In this document: positions 34,374 through 43,137 of the stretch, one piece after another
Numbering within the stretch: position 1 is the stretch's first letter
Layout: each line of letters starts with the position of its first letter
Origin: Microbispora amethystogenes
GTDB taxonomy: Bacteria > Actinomycetota > Actinomycetes > Streptosporangiales > Streptosporangiaceae
Direction: 5' to 3'
NCBI RefSeq assembly: GCF_016863015.1
Contig: NZ_BOOB01000037.1
Coordinates: forward strand, 1-64,000
Length of the DNA: 64,000 nt
The notes under the pieces: model-generated
Database searches by the model: none
What the model was told of the DNA's origin: nothing
Seen by the model: only the letters and a program-made list of their open reading frames with translations
Translations under genes and position numbers: made by a program

Positions 34374-34398
34374 GGCCTGCCGGGACGCCCGGCAGGCC
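34374..34398 (+). terminator. Terminator of the repeat-peptide operon
   Basis: GGCCTGCCGGG (34374-34384) and CCCGGCAGGCC (34388-34398) form an 11-base-pair stem with a three-base loop, 22 bases after the SagB-type gene, separating it from the ArsR promoter. Confidence 0.7.
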
Positions 34399-34412
34399 AT
34401 ACGCGTAGGCCA

Positions 34413-34441
34413 TTGACAAAGAGAATTTTTACGTACAGGAT
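34413..34441 (+). promoter_or_regulatory. Promoter of the ArsR/SRPBCC operon
   Basis: A consensus TTGACA (34413-34418) lies 17 bases before CAGGAT (34436-34441) in a locally AT-rich patch. Transcription would start near 34448, four bases before the ArsR ATG, giving an almost leaderless message. Confidence 0.65.
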
Positions 34442-34451
34442 TGTTTTTGCG

Positions 34452-35012
34452 ATGAGAGACGTCCTGTACCTGGATCAGATCGAGCAAGCGGAAGCCCTGC
34501 TCAAGCCGCAGCGCATCGAGGTGCTGCGGCAACTGGCCGAGCCGCGCACCTGCACCGAGGTGGCGGCGGTGCTCGGCCAGACCCCCCAGCGCGTGTACTA
34601 CCACGTCAAACGCCTCGTGGAGGCCGGCCTGGTGCAGCAGGTCTCCGAGCGGCGGGTGCGCGGCATCACCGAGGGCATCTACCGGGCGAGCGCCAGGTCC
34701 TACTGGCTGTCGCCCGGCCTCGTCGGCCGGATCGGCGGACTGCGGCGGCGGCAGGACGAGCTCAGCCTCGGTTACCTGCTCGACCTGATGGAACAGGTGC
34801 AGGCCGACGTCGCCGCCCTCGACCGGACGGCGCCGGAACTGCCGTCCATCGGCGTCTCCGGGGAGATACGCGTCACCCCCGAACGCCGTCAGGAGTTCCT
34901 CAACGACCTGCGGTCCGCACTTCAGGACCTGTTCACCCGCTACGGCGGCACCGAAGGCGACGCCTTCAAACTCGCCGTGGCCTGCTACCCCAAGGGAGAC
35001 GACAGTGAGTGA
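34452..35012 (+). CDS. ArsR-like winged-helix regulator
   Basis: A 186-residue HTH_20/ArsR-type regulator: EVLRQLAEPRTCTEVAAVLG then TPQRVYYHVKRLVEAGLVQQ is the winged helix. It has no obvious metal-binding cysteine pair, and the C-terminal half is helical with a long coil likely used for dimerisation. The next gene overlaps it by eight bases and encodes a two-domain SRPBCC protein, a very common ArsR partner. A near-consensus promoter sits directly before it, probably under autorepression. Confidence 0.87.
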   Translation: MRDVLYLDQIEQAEALLKPQRIEVLRQLAEPRTCTEVAAVLGQTPQRVYYHVKRLVEAGLVQQVSERRVRGITEGIYRASARSYWLSPGLVGRIGGLRRRQDELSLGYLLDLMEQVQADVAALDRTAPELPSIGVSGEIRVTPERRQEFLNDLRSALQDLFTRYGGTEGDAFKLAVACYPKGDDSE

Positions 35013-35856
35013 GCCGATGATCATCCGCGTCCGCCTCGATGCCCCGATCAAGGAGGTGCGCCACGCGCTCACCGACCCCGCGGCGATGCGGGTGTGGCTG
35101 GCCGAGCACGCCGAGGTGGACCTGCCCGAGCGGTACGAGTTCTGGGGCCGCCGCACCCCCGAGGGCGAGGCCCCCCACCAGCGCCTGCTGCACGCCGACG
35201 ACCACACCCTGCGCTTCACGTGGCTGCTCGACGGCGAGGAGACCACCACGGAGATCACCCTGCGGGAGGAGGACGCCGGCACGACCGTCCTGACCCTGTC
35301 GCAGACCCACTTCGACTTCCAGGACGCCATCACCGGGGCGAGCATCCGCGGGGTGCTGCAGGTGTTCTGGTCGCTCGCCCTCTCCAACCTCGCCGACCAC
35401 GTGCAGGGACGGGAGATCGGCCCGCAGCCCGACTACACCACCACCGACTTCCGCGGTCACCTGGACATCGCCGCGCCCGTGTCCACGGTGTACGAGTCGC
35501 TGATCGACTCCGACAAGGCCACGGAGTGGTTCGGGTACCCCATCGGCATCGAGCCGTACGTCGGCGGGCGCTTCGCGATGGGCGGCCTCGACGCCAACCC
35601 CCAGCCCGCCAAGATCATCGACCTGGTTCCCGACAGCGCGATCTCGGTCGACTGGGGACCGATGGGCGTCGTCACCTGGGACCTGGAGGACACCGGCGGC
35701 GCCACCCGCCTGACGTTCGTCCAGAGCGGCTTCGACACCGCCAACCCGCCGTACGGCGCCTGGACCGGATGGCTGTCCGGCCTCGCCGAGCTGCGCCGCT
35801 ACCACGAGCAGCCGAACTGGCGCGCGATCTGGATCGCCGACGACCAGGCGGCCTGA
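35005..35856 (+). CDS. Tandem SRPBCC (AHSA1-like) domain protein
   Basis: A 283-residue protein of two START/SRPBCC ligand-binding folds in series: residues 1-140 (IIRVRLDAPIKEVRHALTDPAAMRVWLAEHAEV) and 150-280 (GHLDIAAPVSTVYESLIDSDKATEWFG). Such folds bind small hydrophobic ligands or act as chaperone activators. GTG start overlaps the ArsR gene, so the two are co-expressed. Its ligand is unknown. Confidence 0.87.
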   Translation: MSEPMIIRVRLDAPIKEVRHALTDPAAMRVWLAEHAEVDLPERYEFWGRRTPEGEAPHQRLLHADDHTLRFTWLLDGEETTTEITLREEDAGTTVLTLSQTHFDFQDAITGASIRGVLQVFWSLALSNLADHVQGREIGPQPDYTTTDFRGHLDIAAPVSTVYESLIDSDKATEWFGYPIGIEPYVGGRFAMGGLDANPQPAKIIDLVPDSAISVDWGPMGVVTWDLEDTGGATRLTFVQSGFDTANPPYGAWTGWLSGLAELRRYHEQPNWRAIWIADDQAA

Positions 35857-35866
35857 CGCCCGAGCA

Positions 35867-35908
35867 CCGTCGTCCCGCCGCCGAACGACACCGGCGGCGG
35901 GACGACGG
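35867..35908 (+). terminator. Strong terminator after the SRPBCC gene
   Basis: A perfect 17-base-pair stem (35867-35883 with 35892-35908) closes an eight-base loop and is followed by CGTCTTATT, giving a partial T-tract. Confidence 0.85.
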
Positions 35909-35966
35909 CGTCTTATTGGTAGGTTCTCCGGACAAGTATCCACATTACGAACGGAGGAGCAGCGCC

Positions 35967-36449
35967 GTGGAAGTCGAGCAGACGGTGTTGCCGGGGATCG
36001 GATTGCGGCACGAGTTCACCACTCGCTCGGGCCGGCGCATCGGGGTCGTCTCCCACCGCACGGGACGGCGCGACCTCGTCATCTACGACCCCGACGATCC
36101 CGACAGAGCGTGTGAGACCGTCAAACTCAACGACGAGGAAGCCGACGCGCTCGTCGAGCTCCTGGGCGCCCCCCGCATCGTCCAGCGCCTGAACGCCATG
36201 CACCGCGAGGTCGAGGGCCTGGTCAGCCTCCAGGTTGTGATCACACCCGGCTCCCGCTACGACGGCCGTCCCATGGGCGACGCGCAGGTGCGCACCCGCA
36301 CCGGCGCCTCCATCGTCGCCGTGGTCCGCGCCGGACGCGTCTTCGCCAGCCCCGCACCCGACTTCGTCCTGACCGGGGACGACATCGTGGTCGTGGTGGG
36401 CGGCGAGGAGAGCACCACCGCCGTCGCCGACATCTTCGCCAGCGGCTGA
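35967..36449 (+). CDS. KhtT-like TrkA-C domain regulator of a cation antiporter
   Basis: A 160-residue soluble protein with a small N-terminal domain and a C-terminal RCK_C/TrkA-C domain (SLQVVITPGSRYDGRPMGDAQV through DIVVVVGGEEST). GTG at 35967 has an ACGGAGGAG site. In Bacillus, KhtT is the c-di-AMP-binding regulator of the KhtU K+/H+ antiporter. The antiporter gene follows ten bases after its stop, exactly that arrangement. Confidence 0.87.
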   Translation: MEVEQTVLPGIGLRHEFTTRSGRRIGVVSHRTGRRDLVIYDPDDPDRACETVKLNDEEADALVELLGAPRIVQRLNAMHREVEGLVSLQVVITPGSRYDGRPMGDAQVRTRTGASIVAVVRAGRVFASPAPDFVLTGDDIVVVVGGEESTTAVADIFASG

Positions 36450-36458
36450 GGGCAGCGC

Positions 36459-37622
36459 GTGCACAACACCGCAATACTCTTCCTCGAATTCGGCGCCGTC
36501 GTCCTCGGACTCGGCATTCTCGGAGCACTGGCGCTGCGCGTCGGCATCTCCCCCATCCCTCTCTATCTCCTCGCCGGCCTCGCCTTCGGCACCGGCGGCA
36601 TCCTCCCGCTGGGCACCAGCGAGGACTTCATCGCCACCGGCGCCGAATTAGGCGTCATCCTCCTGCTGCTCACCCTCGGCCTGGAATACAACGCCGACGA
36701 ACTGGTGACCAGCCTCAAGGGCAACGCCCGCGCCGGTCTGGTCGACCTCCTGCTCAACGCCGCCCCCGGCGCGATCCTCGCCCTGCTGCTCGGCTGGGGA
36801 CCCGTCGCCGCGGTCGCCATGGCGGGCGTCACCTACGCCACCTCCTCCGGAATCACCGCAAAGGTCCTCTCCGACCTGGGCTGGATCGGTAACCGCGAGA
36901 CCCCGGTCGTGCTGTCGCTGCTGGTGTTCGAAGACCTCACGATGGCGGTCTACCTCCCGGTCCTGACCGCCATGCTGGCCGGCCTGAGCCTCGTCGCCGG
37001 GGCGGTCACCGTGGCCATCGCGCTGGCCGCGGTCAGCGTGGTGCTGCTCGTCGCGCTCCGCTTCGGCCGCTACATCGAGGCGTTCGTCGCCAGCCCCAAC
37101 TCCGAGGTGCTCGTGCTCAAGGTGGTCGGGCTCGCGCTGCTGGTCGCCGGGCTGGCCCAGCAGCTGCAGGTCTCGGCCGCGGTCGGCGCGTTCCTGGTCG
37201 GCATCGCCCTGTCGGGCGAGCTCGCCGAGGACGCCCACGCGCTGCTCGCTCCCCTGCGCGACCTGTTCGCCGCCGTGTTCTTCGTCTTCTTCGGCCTGCA
37301 GACCGACCCGACCAAGATCCTGCCCGCGGCCGGGCTGGCGGCCGGCCTCGCCCTGGTCACGATGATCACCAAGTTGATGACCGGGATCTACGCGGCCCGC
37401 CGCGCGGGCATCGCCCGCGCCGGACGGGTGCGCGCCGGCATCGCGCTCATCCCCCGCGGCGAGTTCAACATCGTCATCGCCGGGCTGGCCGTGGCCGCCG
37501 GCGCCCACCCCGATCTGGGTGCCCTGGCCGCCGCGTACGTCCTCATCCTCGCGGCCTTCGGCCCGCTGGCGGCCCGCCTGGTGCAGCCGCTCCTCACCAA
37601 GATCGCCGCGCGTACCGCGTGA
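36459..37622 (+). CDS. CPA2-family K+(Na+)/H+ antiporter, KhtU/KefB-like
   Basis: A 387-residue membrane protein with about twelve hydrophobic helices of the monovalent cation:proton antiporter-2 family (LLLTLGLEYNADELVTSLKGN, TYATSSGITAKVLSDLGWIGN, SVAAVGAFLVGIALSGELAED-like core). The C-terminal RCK domain of KefB is absent; its role is supplied by the separate KhtT-like protein just upstream. It likely exports potassium under alkaline or osmotic stress. Its 3' end overlaps the convergent CtaG gene by 29 bases. Confidence 0.9.
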   Translation: MHNTAILFLEFGAVVLGLGILGALALRVGISPIPLYLLAGLAFGTGGILPLGTSEDFIATGAELGVILLLLTLGLEYNADELVTSLKGNARAGLVDLLLNAAPGAILALLLGWGPVAAVAMAGVTYATSSGITAKVLSDLGWIGNRETPVVLSLLVFEDLTMAVYLPVLTAMLAGLSLVAGAVTVAIALAAVSVVLLVALRFGRYIEAFVASPNSEVLVLKVVGLALLVAGLAQQLQVSAAVGAFLVGIALSGELAEDAHALLAPLRDLFAAVFFVFFGLQTDPTKILPAAGLAAGLALVTMITKLMTGIYAARRAGIARAGRVRAGIALIPRGEFNIVIAGLAVAAGAHPDLGALAAAYVLILAAFGPLAARLVQPLLTKIAARTA

Positions 37623-38403
37623 CGGCCGGCCCGCGCCCCGCACCCGTGCGGGGCGCGGGCCGCCACGTGGCGACCAAGGCCGCCGCGAGAAGAAGCTCGG
37701 CGATGTCGCCGCCGTAGTACATGATCTCCGCTCCGCCCTGGACCTCGGCGATCGGGGCGTGCACGTCCACCCAGAAGCCGCCGTACATCAACTGGGCCAC
37801 GACGGCGTGCACGGCGACGGCGCAGCCGAGGTACACCAGGCGGGCACGGACCCCGGGCCGGCCCGGCGCCGGATCGGGCCCGGCGATCACGTAGGCGAAC
37901 AGGCAGCCCGACAGCAGGAAATGCGCGTGCAGCAGCCAGTGCCCCGCCGCCGACGTCGTGGCCGCGTTGTAGAGCGGGGTGAAATACAGCACCACGAGGC
38001 TGCCGGTGGACAGCAGCAGCGCGACCACCGGATGCGCCACCACCCGGGCGGGACGGCTGTGCAGCACGGCGGTCAGCCGCCGCCCGCCGCCGGCGGGCAG
38101 GGCGCGCAGCATCAGGGTGACCGGCGCGCCGAGCACCAGCGCGAGCGGTGCGTACATGCCGACGATCAGGTGCTGGACCATGTGACCGCGGAAGTCGGCG
38201 TGGGCGAACGACGCGACGGGCGGCGCCGGCGCCGCGCCCAGCAGGGCGAGCCCGGCGACGAACCCCGCCGTACGCCACCGGCTCCAGCCCCGCGCGGGAT
38301 TGCGGCGGCGGGCCCGCCGCGCCAGGCACAGGTAGCCGATCGCGCACCCGAGCACGGCCAGGATCGGCAGCGAGCCCGTGACGTGGGCGCCGTGTTCTGT
38401 CAC
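37594..38403 (-). CDS. CtaG-type cytochrome c oxidase assembly membrane protein
   Basis: A 269-residue, seven-helix protein of the caa3_CtaG family: HADFRGHMVQHLIVGMYAPL carries the conserved histidines, and HWLLHAHFLLSGCLFAYVIAG with PAPGRPGVRARL are typical. Family members help insert copper into the oxidase. GTG start overlaps the DUF2243 stop (GTGA). The combination of CtaG with DUF2243 is common in actinomycetes. The end of the gene runs into the convergent antiporter gene. Confidence 0.85.
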   Translation of the reverse strand: MTEHGAHVTGSLPILAVLGCAIGYLCLARRARRRNPARGWSRWRTAGFVAGLALLGAAPAPPVASFAHADFRGHMVQHLIVGMYAPLALVLGAPVTLMLRALPAGGGRRLTAVLHSRPARVVAHPVVALLLSTGSLVVLYFTPLYNAATTSAAGHWLLHAHFLLSGCLFAYVIAGPDPAPGRPGVRARLVYLGCAVAVHAVVAQLMYGGFWVDVHAPIAEVQGGAEIMYYGGDIAELLLAAALVATWRPAPRTGAGRGPAVTRYARRSW

Positions 38404-38945
38404 TGCTCTACCAGCTCGAAGGACCGCCCGCTCCGCGCCAGCAGGTAACCCCCGGCGACCAGCAGCGCCCCCAGGACGAGGAACGCGATGTCCCACCACA
38501 GCTGGTGCGGCCCGCCGTGCACGTGATGGATGGCCAGGAGGTGATGGTCCACGACGCCCTCGACGAGGTTGAACAGTCCCCACCCGGCCAGGATCCAGCC
38601 CCACAGCACCCGCGAGCCCCACACCCGGCGGCGGTCCCGCGTGACCCGGGAGTACAGGATCGCCAGGCCGGCCAGGACCGCCAGCCAGCACACGGTGTGG
38701 AACAGGCCGTCCCACACCGTGTTCATCTCCAGCCCGGAGACGGTGCGCGGATCGTAGTACCGCACGCCGATGTGATCGCTGTCGGTGCCGCTCAGCATGT
38801 GATGCCACTGCAGGATCTGGTGCAGCAGGATCCCGTCGGCGAATCCGCCCAGTCCCACGCCCAGCACGATGCCCGGCAGCCGGAGACCGACCGGTTCCAG
38901 CCCGGCGCGGGTCCCGCCCGCGGTGGTCGCCATCGGCTCGTCCAC
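38400..38945 (-). CDS. DUF2243 membrane protein
   Basis: A 181-residue protein with four hydrophobic helices and the histidine-rich conserved segments of DUF2243 (GFADGILLHQILQWHHMLSG, EGVVDHHLLAIHHVH). Its function is unknown; its repeated occurrence with CtaG suggests a role in copper or haem-copper oxidase assembly. Start is GTG 38945 or ATG 38933; the second has better spacing from GGAGGG. Translationally coupled to the CtaG gene. Confidence 0.85.
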   Translation of the reverse strand: MDEPMATTAGGTRAGLEPVGLRLPGIVLGVGLGGFADGILLHQILQWHHMLSGTDSDHIGVRYYDPRTVSGLEMNTVWDGLFHTVCWLAVLAGLAILYSRVTRDRRRVWGSRVLWGWILAGWGLFNLVEGVVDHHLLAIHHVHGGPHQLWWDIAFLVLGALLVAGGYLLARSGRSFELVEQ

Positions 38946-39089
38946 CCCTCCGTCCTCGGCACCGGTGATCGGGTCCAGTGATCAGGTCCCCGCCAGGTTC
39001 CCGGGACGGACGGATCCAGTCACGCGGACGCGCGCGGATCGGCCGCGTGACCTACCAACTTTTGCGGCGCGGGAGAACCGCCGGATAGC

Positions 39090-39527
39090 GTGACCACCAT
39101 GGTGCGCGGATGGACACTGCCGGTCGTCTTCCTGGCCTGCGGGATCGCCTCGGCGTTCCGGCAGACGGCCCAGGGGTCAACCGGCGGCGCCGTCACGCTC
39201 TTCCTGCTGTTTCTGTTCGCCGCCGCCCTCCTGTCTCCCCTGGCGTTCCCGAGATCGATCGGCGCGGCCGAGGCACGGCGCCGCAGCGAGGCCGACGGCC
39301 GCCCGATCGTCTACTGGCGCCCGGGCTGCCGCTACTGCCTCCGGCTCCGGCTGCGCCTCGCCCGCGACGCCCGGCGGCTGCACTGGGTGAACATCTGGCG
39401 GGACCCCGAGGGCGCGGCGGCGGTCCGCGCCGCCACCGGCGGGGACGAGACGGTGCCGACCGTCGTGGTCGCCGGCAGCCCTCACGTCAACCCCGACCCC
39501 GAATGGGTACGCCGCCACCTCCCCTGA
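39090..39527 (+). CDS. Membrane-anchored glutaredoxin/mycoredoxin-like protein
   Basis: A 145-residue protein with two N-terminal hydrophobic segments (TLPVVFLACGIASAF and AVTLFLLFLFAAALLSPLAF) and a glutaredoxin fold. The redox motif is CRYC in YWRPGCRYCLRLR, and VPTVVVAGSPHVNP is the cis-proline strand. This architecture resembles mycoredoxin-like TIGR-type proteins of actinobacteria, which reduce mycothiol-mixed disulfides. The GTG at 39090 is used; ATG 39099 is an alternative. Confidence 0.85.
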   Translation: MTTMVRGWTLPVVFLACGIASAFRQTAQGSTGGAVTLFLLFLFAAALLSPLAFPRSIGAAEARRRSEADGRPIVYWRPGCRYCLRLRLRLARDARRLHWVNIWRDPEGAAAVRAATGGDETVPTVVVAGSPHVNPDPEWVRRHLP

Positions 39528-39548
39528 CCACGCACATCTGCGGCGCAG

Positions 39549-40645
39549 TCAGGGACGGATGCCGAAGGGGCCGAGCAGACCGGTGTCGATTCGCATGGAC
39601 TCCAGCAGGCCGAAGGCGTTGTCCTTGGTGAACACGTCGGCGGCGGCCAGAGTGCCGAGGTAGTCGGCGATGACCGGGGCGGCGGCCTGCTCGGCGACCG
39701 CGTTCAGGTAGGCGGCGAAGACCGCCCACGAGTTGCCGGCTGGACCGTACCTGGCGAAGAACGGCGCCGGGTCGAGGCTGGAGACCGTGTCACGGACGCT
39801 GGTCTGCAGGTCGGCCAGGTATCGCTGTTGCAGGTGTCCGTCGGCGCGGGTGCCGAGGCGGCCGAGGTGACCACCGACGAGGGTGCGCCACGGATAGCTC
39901 AGGCGATGCCGTGGGCCCGCAGCCAGCCGGGGATGTCCTGGGAGACGGCGAGGTTCTTGAACGGCACCCAGCCGGGATAGAGCACGTCGACCACCATCAG
40001 CGTCTGCTGCTGGGGGGCGTAGACGAAGATGTTGTCGGGTGAGTGGTTGGGGCCGTGGTAGGCCAGTTCGAGACGCTCGCCGCCGACCTCCAGGACGTGG
40101 TGGTCGTCGAAGGTGAGCGTGGGCGCCGGCCGGTTCGGGTCCGCGTCCCGGCGCAGGAATCTCGCGGTCTCGGTATGTCCGATGCGGACGACGTCCCTGC
40201 CGAAGATCGAGGCGGCCCCGATGTGGTCGGCGTGCGAGTGGGAGTAGACGAGGTGGGTCACCTTCCGGGGACGGCCGTTCGCCCGGGTGACCTCCTCGAT
40301 GGCGCGCAGCAGGTTGTGCCCGATGGTGGGTGGCGCGTCGACGAGGACGACGCCCTGGCGCGTGGTCAGGAACATGGCCTGGTAGGAGGAGTCGGTGACC
40401 CAGTGCAGGTCGCCGTCGATCCGGCCGACGAAGTAGCCCCTGTCGTTGAGCGCCGGGCCCTTCGACGCCTCGGGGATGGGCGCGTAGTCGGGGAGTACGC
40501 CGGACGCCCGCGCCTCACCGGCCCCGAGCAGGCCGGCGGCCAGGGGCAGCGCCGATGTGACGGCTGCTCGGGCGAGGAAGGTTCGCCTACTCGAGTGGGT
40601 GGTGGACGCCGTGGCATCGCTGCCTGTGGCGCGATCTGCGTTCAT
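39549..40645 (-). pseudogene. Frameshifted Tat-exported metallo-beta-lactamase-fold hydrolase
   Basis: The frame from ATG 40645 encodes a Tat signal (SSRRTFLARAAVTSALPLAAG) and a metallo-beta-lactamase fold with the zinc motif HSHADH, then stops with TGA at 39899-39901 after GWLRAHGIA. The -1 frame continues at once with coding sense (LSYPWRTLVGGHLGRLGTRADG ... SMRIDTGLLGPFGIRP) to a TGA at 39549, and GGHL with the following helices is what this fold needs for its last metal histidine. One missing base near 39900 explains it. It may be a true inactivation or a sequencing error. Upstream GTG starts are possible but lack better signals. Confidence 0.75.
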
Positions 40646-40803
40646 GGGGCACACCGTAGAAACCGGCCCGCCTGCCGCGCGTGCGTCACCTGACTGCGTC
40701 ACCGAGCGCTATGGGGCACAGGTCTTCCCCGTAAGCTGTGGGTGATCTCCATTGCTTCGCGGAGTAGGAGCACCCGATCACCACCCCACCCAGCTTCGCC
40801 GAG

Positions 40804-43023
40804 GTGCTGCGCCGTCATCGGCACGCGGCGCGTCTGACACTGGAGAAGCTCGCCGAGGCCTCGGGAGTCAGCGCACGGACGCTGTCGGACATGGAACGCG
40901 GACGCAGCAAGGGCCCCCAGCATCGGACCGTCACCGCACTGGCCGACGCCCTCGGCCTGACGGACGCCGACCGCAAACAGCTCGTCGAGCTGGCGCGCGA
41001 GGGCCGCCTGCGCGATCACTGGGACCGCCCGACCGGGCTGTGCGAGCTGCCGCGCTCCGTCGACGACTTCACCGGCCGGGCCGCAGGACTGGCCTGGATC
41101 AGCGAGCTCCTAGGCGCTGAGAACGCGAGTGTGGTGCTCATCACCGGCTCCGCCGGGCTGGGCAAGACCACGCTGGCCGTCCGCGCCGCCCACACCTTGA
41201 GGCCGGACTTCCCCAAGGGGGTGCTCTTCCTCGACCTGTTCGGTATGTCCCCACAGCCCCTGGCCGTCGACGACGCCCTGGGCATGTTGCTTCGCGCACT
41301 CGGCACGGCGGAGCAGCAGATCCCGCGCGACGTCGCCGGGCGCGCTTCCCTCTACCGGTCCCTGCTGCGTGACCGGCACGTGCTGATCGTGCTCGACAAT
41401 GCCGCCTCCGAGGAGCAGGTCCGGCCGCTGCTGCCGGGCGGCGGCGCGGGCAAGGCCCTGGTGACCAGCCGCCGCCTGCTGGCCGGCCTGGAAGGAGTGC
41501 GCAGACTCGGTCTCGGGTCCCTGCCCCTGCTCGAAGCCACCGAGCTGCTGACGGGAATCCTCAAGGACCGCAGCACCTCGGACGACGGATCGGCCGTCTC
41601 GCAACTCGCACAGATGTGCGGCGGTCTGCCCCTCGCGCTCCGGATCGCCGGAAATCGGCTGGTCAGCCGGCCCGGCTGGAACGCCGCCGACCTCGCCGCC
41701 CGGATGACGAACGAGGAGCGCCGCCTCGACCAGCTCAGCGCCGGCGATCTCAAGATCGCCAGCGCCTTCGGGTTGTCCTACGAGCAGCTGGCCGACGCGC
41801 CGCGGCGGGTCTTCCGCCGTCTCGCCCTGGTGCCGGGGCGCAACTTCGACGCCGCCCTGGCCGCCGTGGTGGGCGGCACATCGATCGAGGGGGCATGGGA
41901 CGCCCTCGACGAACTCGTCGACCTCGGTCTGCTGCAGGACAGCACGTCGGGCCGCTACCGCTTCCACGACCTGGTCCGGCTGTTCGCCCGCGACCGGCTT
42001 CAGCAGGAGGAGCCCGCGGCCGATCGCGACGCGTTCACCGAGGCGATGACATCGTGGCTGCTGCGGATGGCGACGACCGCCGGACGGTGGTTCGAACCCG
42101 GGTACGGTGATCCTGGTCACGCCGGCCCCGACACCACCGGCCTGTCCTCCCCGGAGGAGGCCGACCACTGGCTGCGTGTGAACGCGGACAACTGGCTGGG
42201 CGCGTTACGTCACGGGGCGAGCATCGGCCGGTACGCCGCCGTCCTCGACTGCGCCGAGTCGATGGACTGGTTCTCCGACCGGTGGATGCACGCGCCGCAC
42301 TGGTACGAGGTCTTCACCCTCGGCGCCGAGGCCGCCGCCGCCCTGGGCGATCCGGCCCGGCAGGCGGTGCTGCTGAACATGCTGGCCTGGGTCCATCTGC
42401 TGCCACGGGACGACCCGGAGACCACACTGCGCTACACGGCCCAGGCGACGGAGCTGGCCACCCGCGGTGGTGCCACAGCGCAGGTCGCCCTGGCCCTCCA
42501 CCATGCGGGGGGCGCGCTTCGACGGCTCGGGCGGCTCGACGAGGCCATCGCGTCGGAGACCCGGGCGGCGGAGATACACAAGAAGAACGGCGACATCGAT
42601 CGTTACTGCCACTCTCTCGGCGCCCTCGGCACCTGCCTTCGCGATGCCGGACACCACGCCAGGGCACTGGAGCAGTACCTCGACCTGCTGGCCCTGCTGG
42701 ACGACGACCGCTCGGGGGCGACACCGAGCGTCGCGGCGGTCATCCGGCCGATCGCGCTGGCCCGCGTCGGCGAATGCCTGGGACTGCTCGGCGACCGGGC
42801 CGAGGCGATCACCAAGCTCACCGAGGCGATCAGCCTCATGGAGCAGGTCCAGCTGCCCGTCCCGCAGGCCCGCTCCTTGGAGACGCTGGCGGCCATGCTG
42901 GCAGAGGAGGAGCGGACCGGCGAGAGCCGCCACGCCTACGCGCGGGCGGCCGAGGTGTACCAGGCCGTCGGCGACGCCGAGGCGAGCACCCGCTGCCACG
43001 AACTGGCGAACGCCGCTCCCTGA
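40804..43023 (+). CDS. XRE-type HTH / NB-ARC / TPR signalling regulator
   Basis: A 739-residue STAND-type regulator. An N-terminal helix-turn-helix (LTLEKLAEASGVSARTLSDM) is followed by an NB-ARC ATPase (P-loop GSAGLGKTT, Walker B LIVLDN, GGLPLALRIAG) and a C-terminal TPR region of about 300 residues. GTG 40804 is the first standard start but has no ribosome-binding site. The same frame extends upstream to an ATC at 40777 placed seven bases after TAGGAG, giving ITTPPSFAEVLRRHR, which reads like the normal N-terminus of this family. Such proteins often control secondary metabolism; targets are unknown. Confidence 0.88.
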   Translation: MLRRHRHAARLTLEKLAEASGVSARTLSDMERGRSKGPQHRTVTALADALGLTDADRKQLVELAREGRLRDHWDRPTGLCELPRSVDDFTGRAAGLAWISELLGAENASVVLITGSAGLGKTTLAVRAAHTLRPDFPKGVLFLDLFGMSPQPLAVDDALGMLLRALGTAEQQIPRDVAGRASLYRSLLRDRHVLIVLDNAASEEQVRPLLPGGGAGKALVTSRRLLAGLEGVRRLGLGSLPLLEATELLTGILKDRSTSDDGSAVSQLAQMCGGLPLALRIAGNRLVSRPGWNAADLAARMTNEERRLDQLSAGDLKIASAFGLSYEQLADAPRRVFRRLALVPGRNFDAALAAVVGGTSIEGAWDALDELVDLGLLQDSTSGRYRFHDLVRLFARDRLQQEEPAADRDAFTEAMTSWLLRMATTAGRWFEPGYGDPGHAGPDTTGLSSPEEADHWLRVNADNWLGALRHGASIGRYAAVLDCAESMDWFSDRWMHAPHWYEVFTLGAEAAAALGDPARQAVLLNMLAWVHLLPRDDPETTLRYTAQATELATRGGATAQVALALHHAGGALRRLGRLDEAIASETRAAEIHKKNGDIDRYCHSLGALGTCLRDAGHHARALEQYLDLLALLDDDRSGATPSVAAVIRPIALARVGECLGLLGDRAEAITKLTEAISLMEQVQLPVPQARSLETLAAMLAEEERTGESRHAYARAAEVYQAVGDAEASTRCHELANAAP

Positions 43024-43137
43024 CGGTCTCCGCGCTACTTCTGCGTCCTGTTCTGCGTGGCCGGGCCGCGTGCGCGCGACTTGGATGGAGAGCACCAGGA
43101 CGGGCTCCGAGCCTGTCCGCCCAGCTCGGGAGCGACC

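Noticed and set aside
36648-37643. Antisense frame opposite the cation antiporter
   Set aside because: Gln/Gly/Asp/Arg-rich composition, no motif; the sense strand has twelve helices of a known family.
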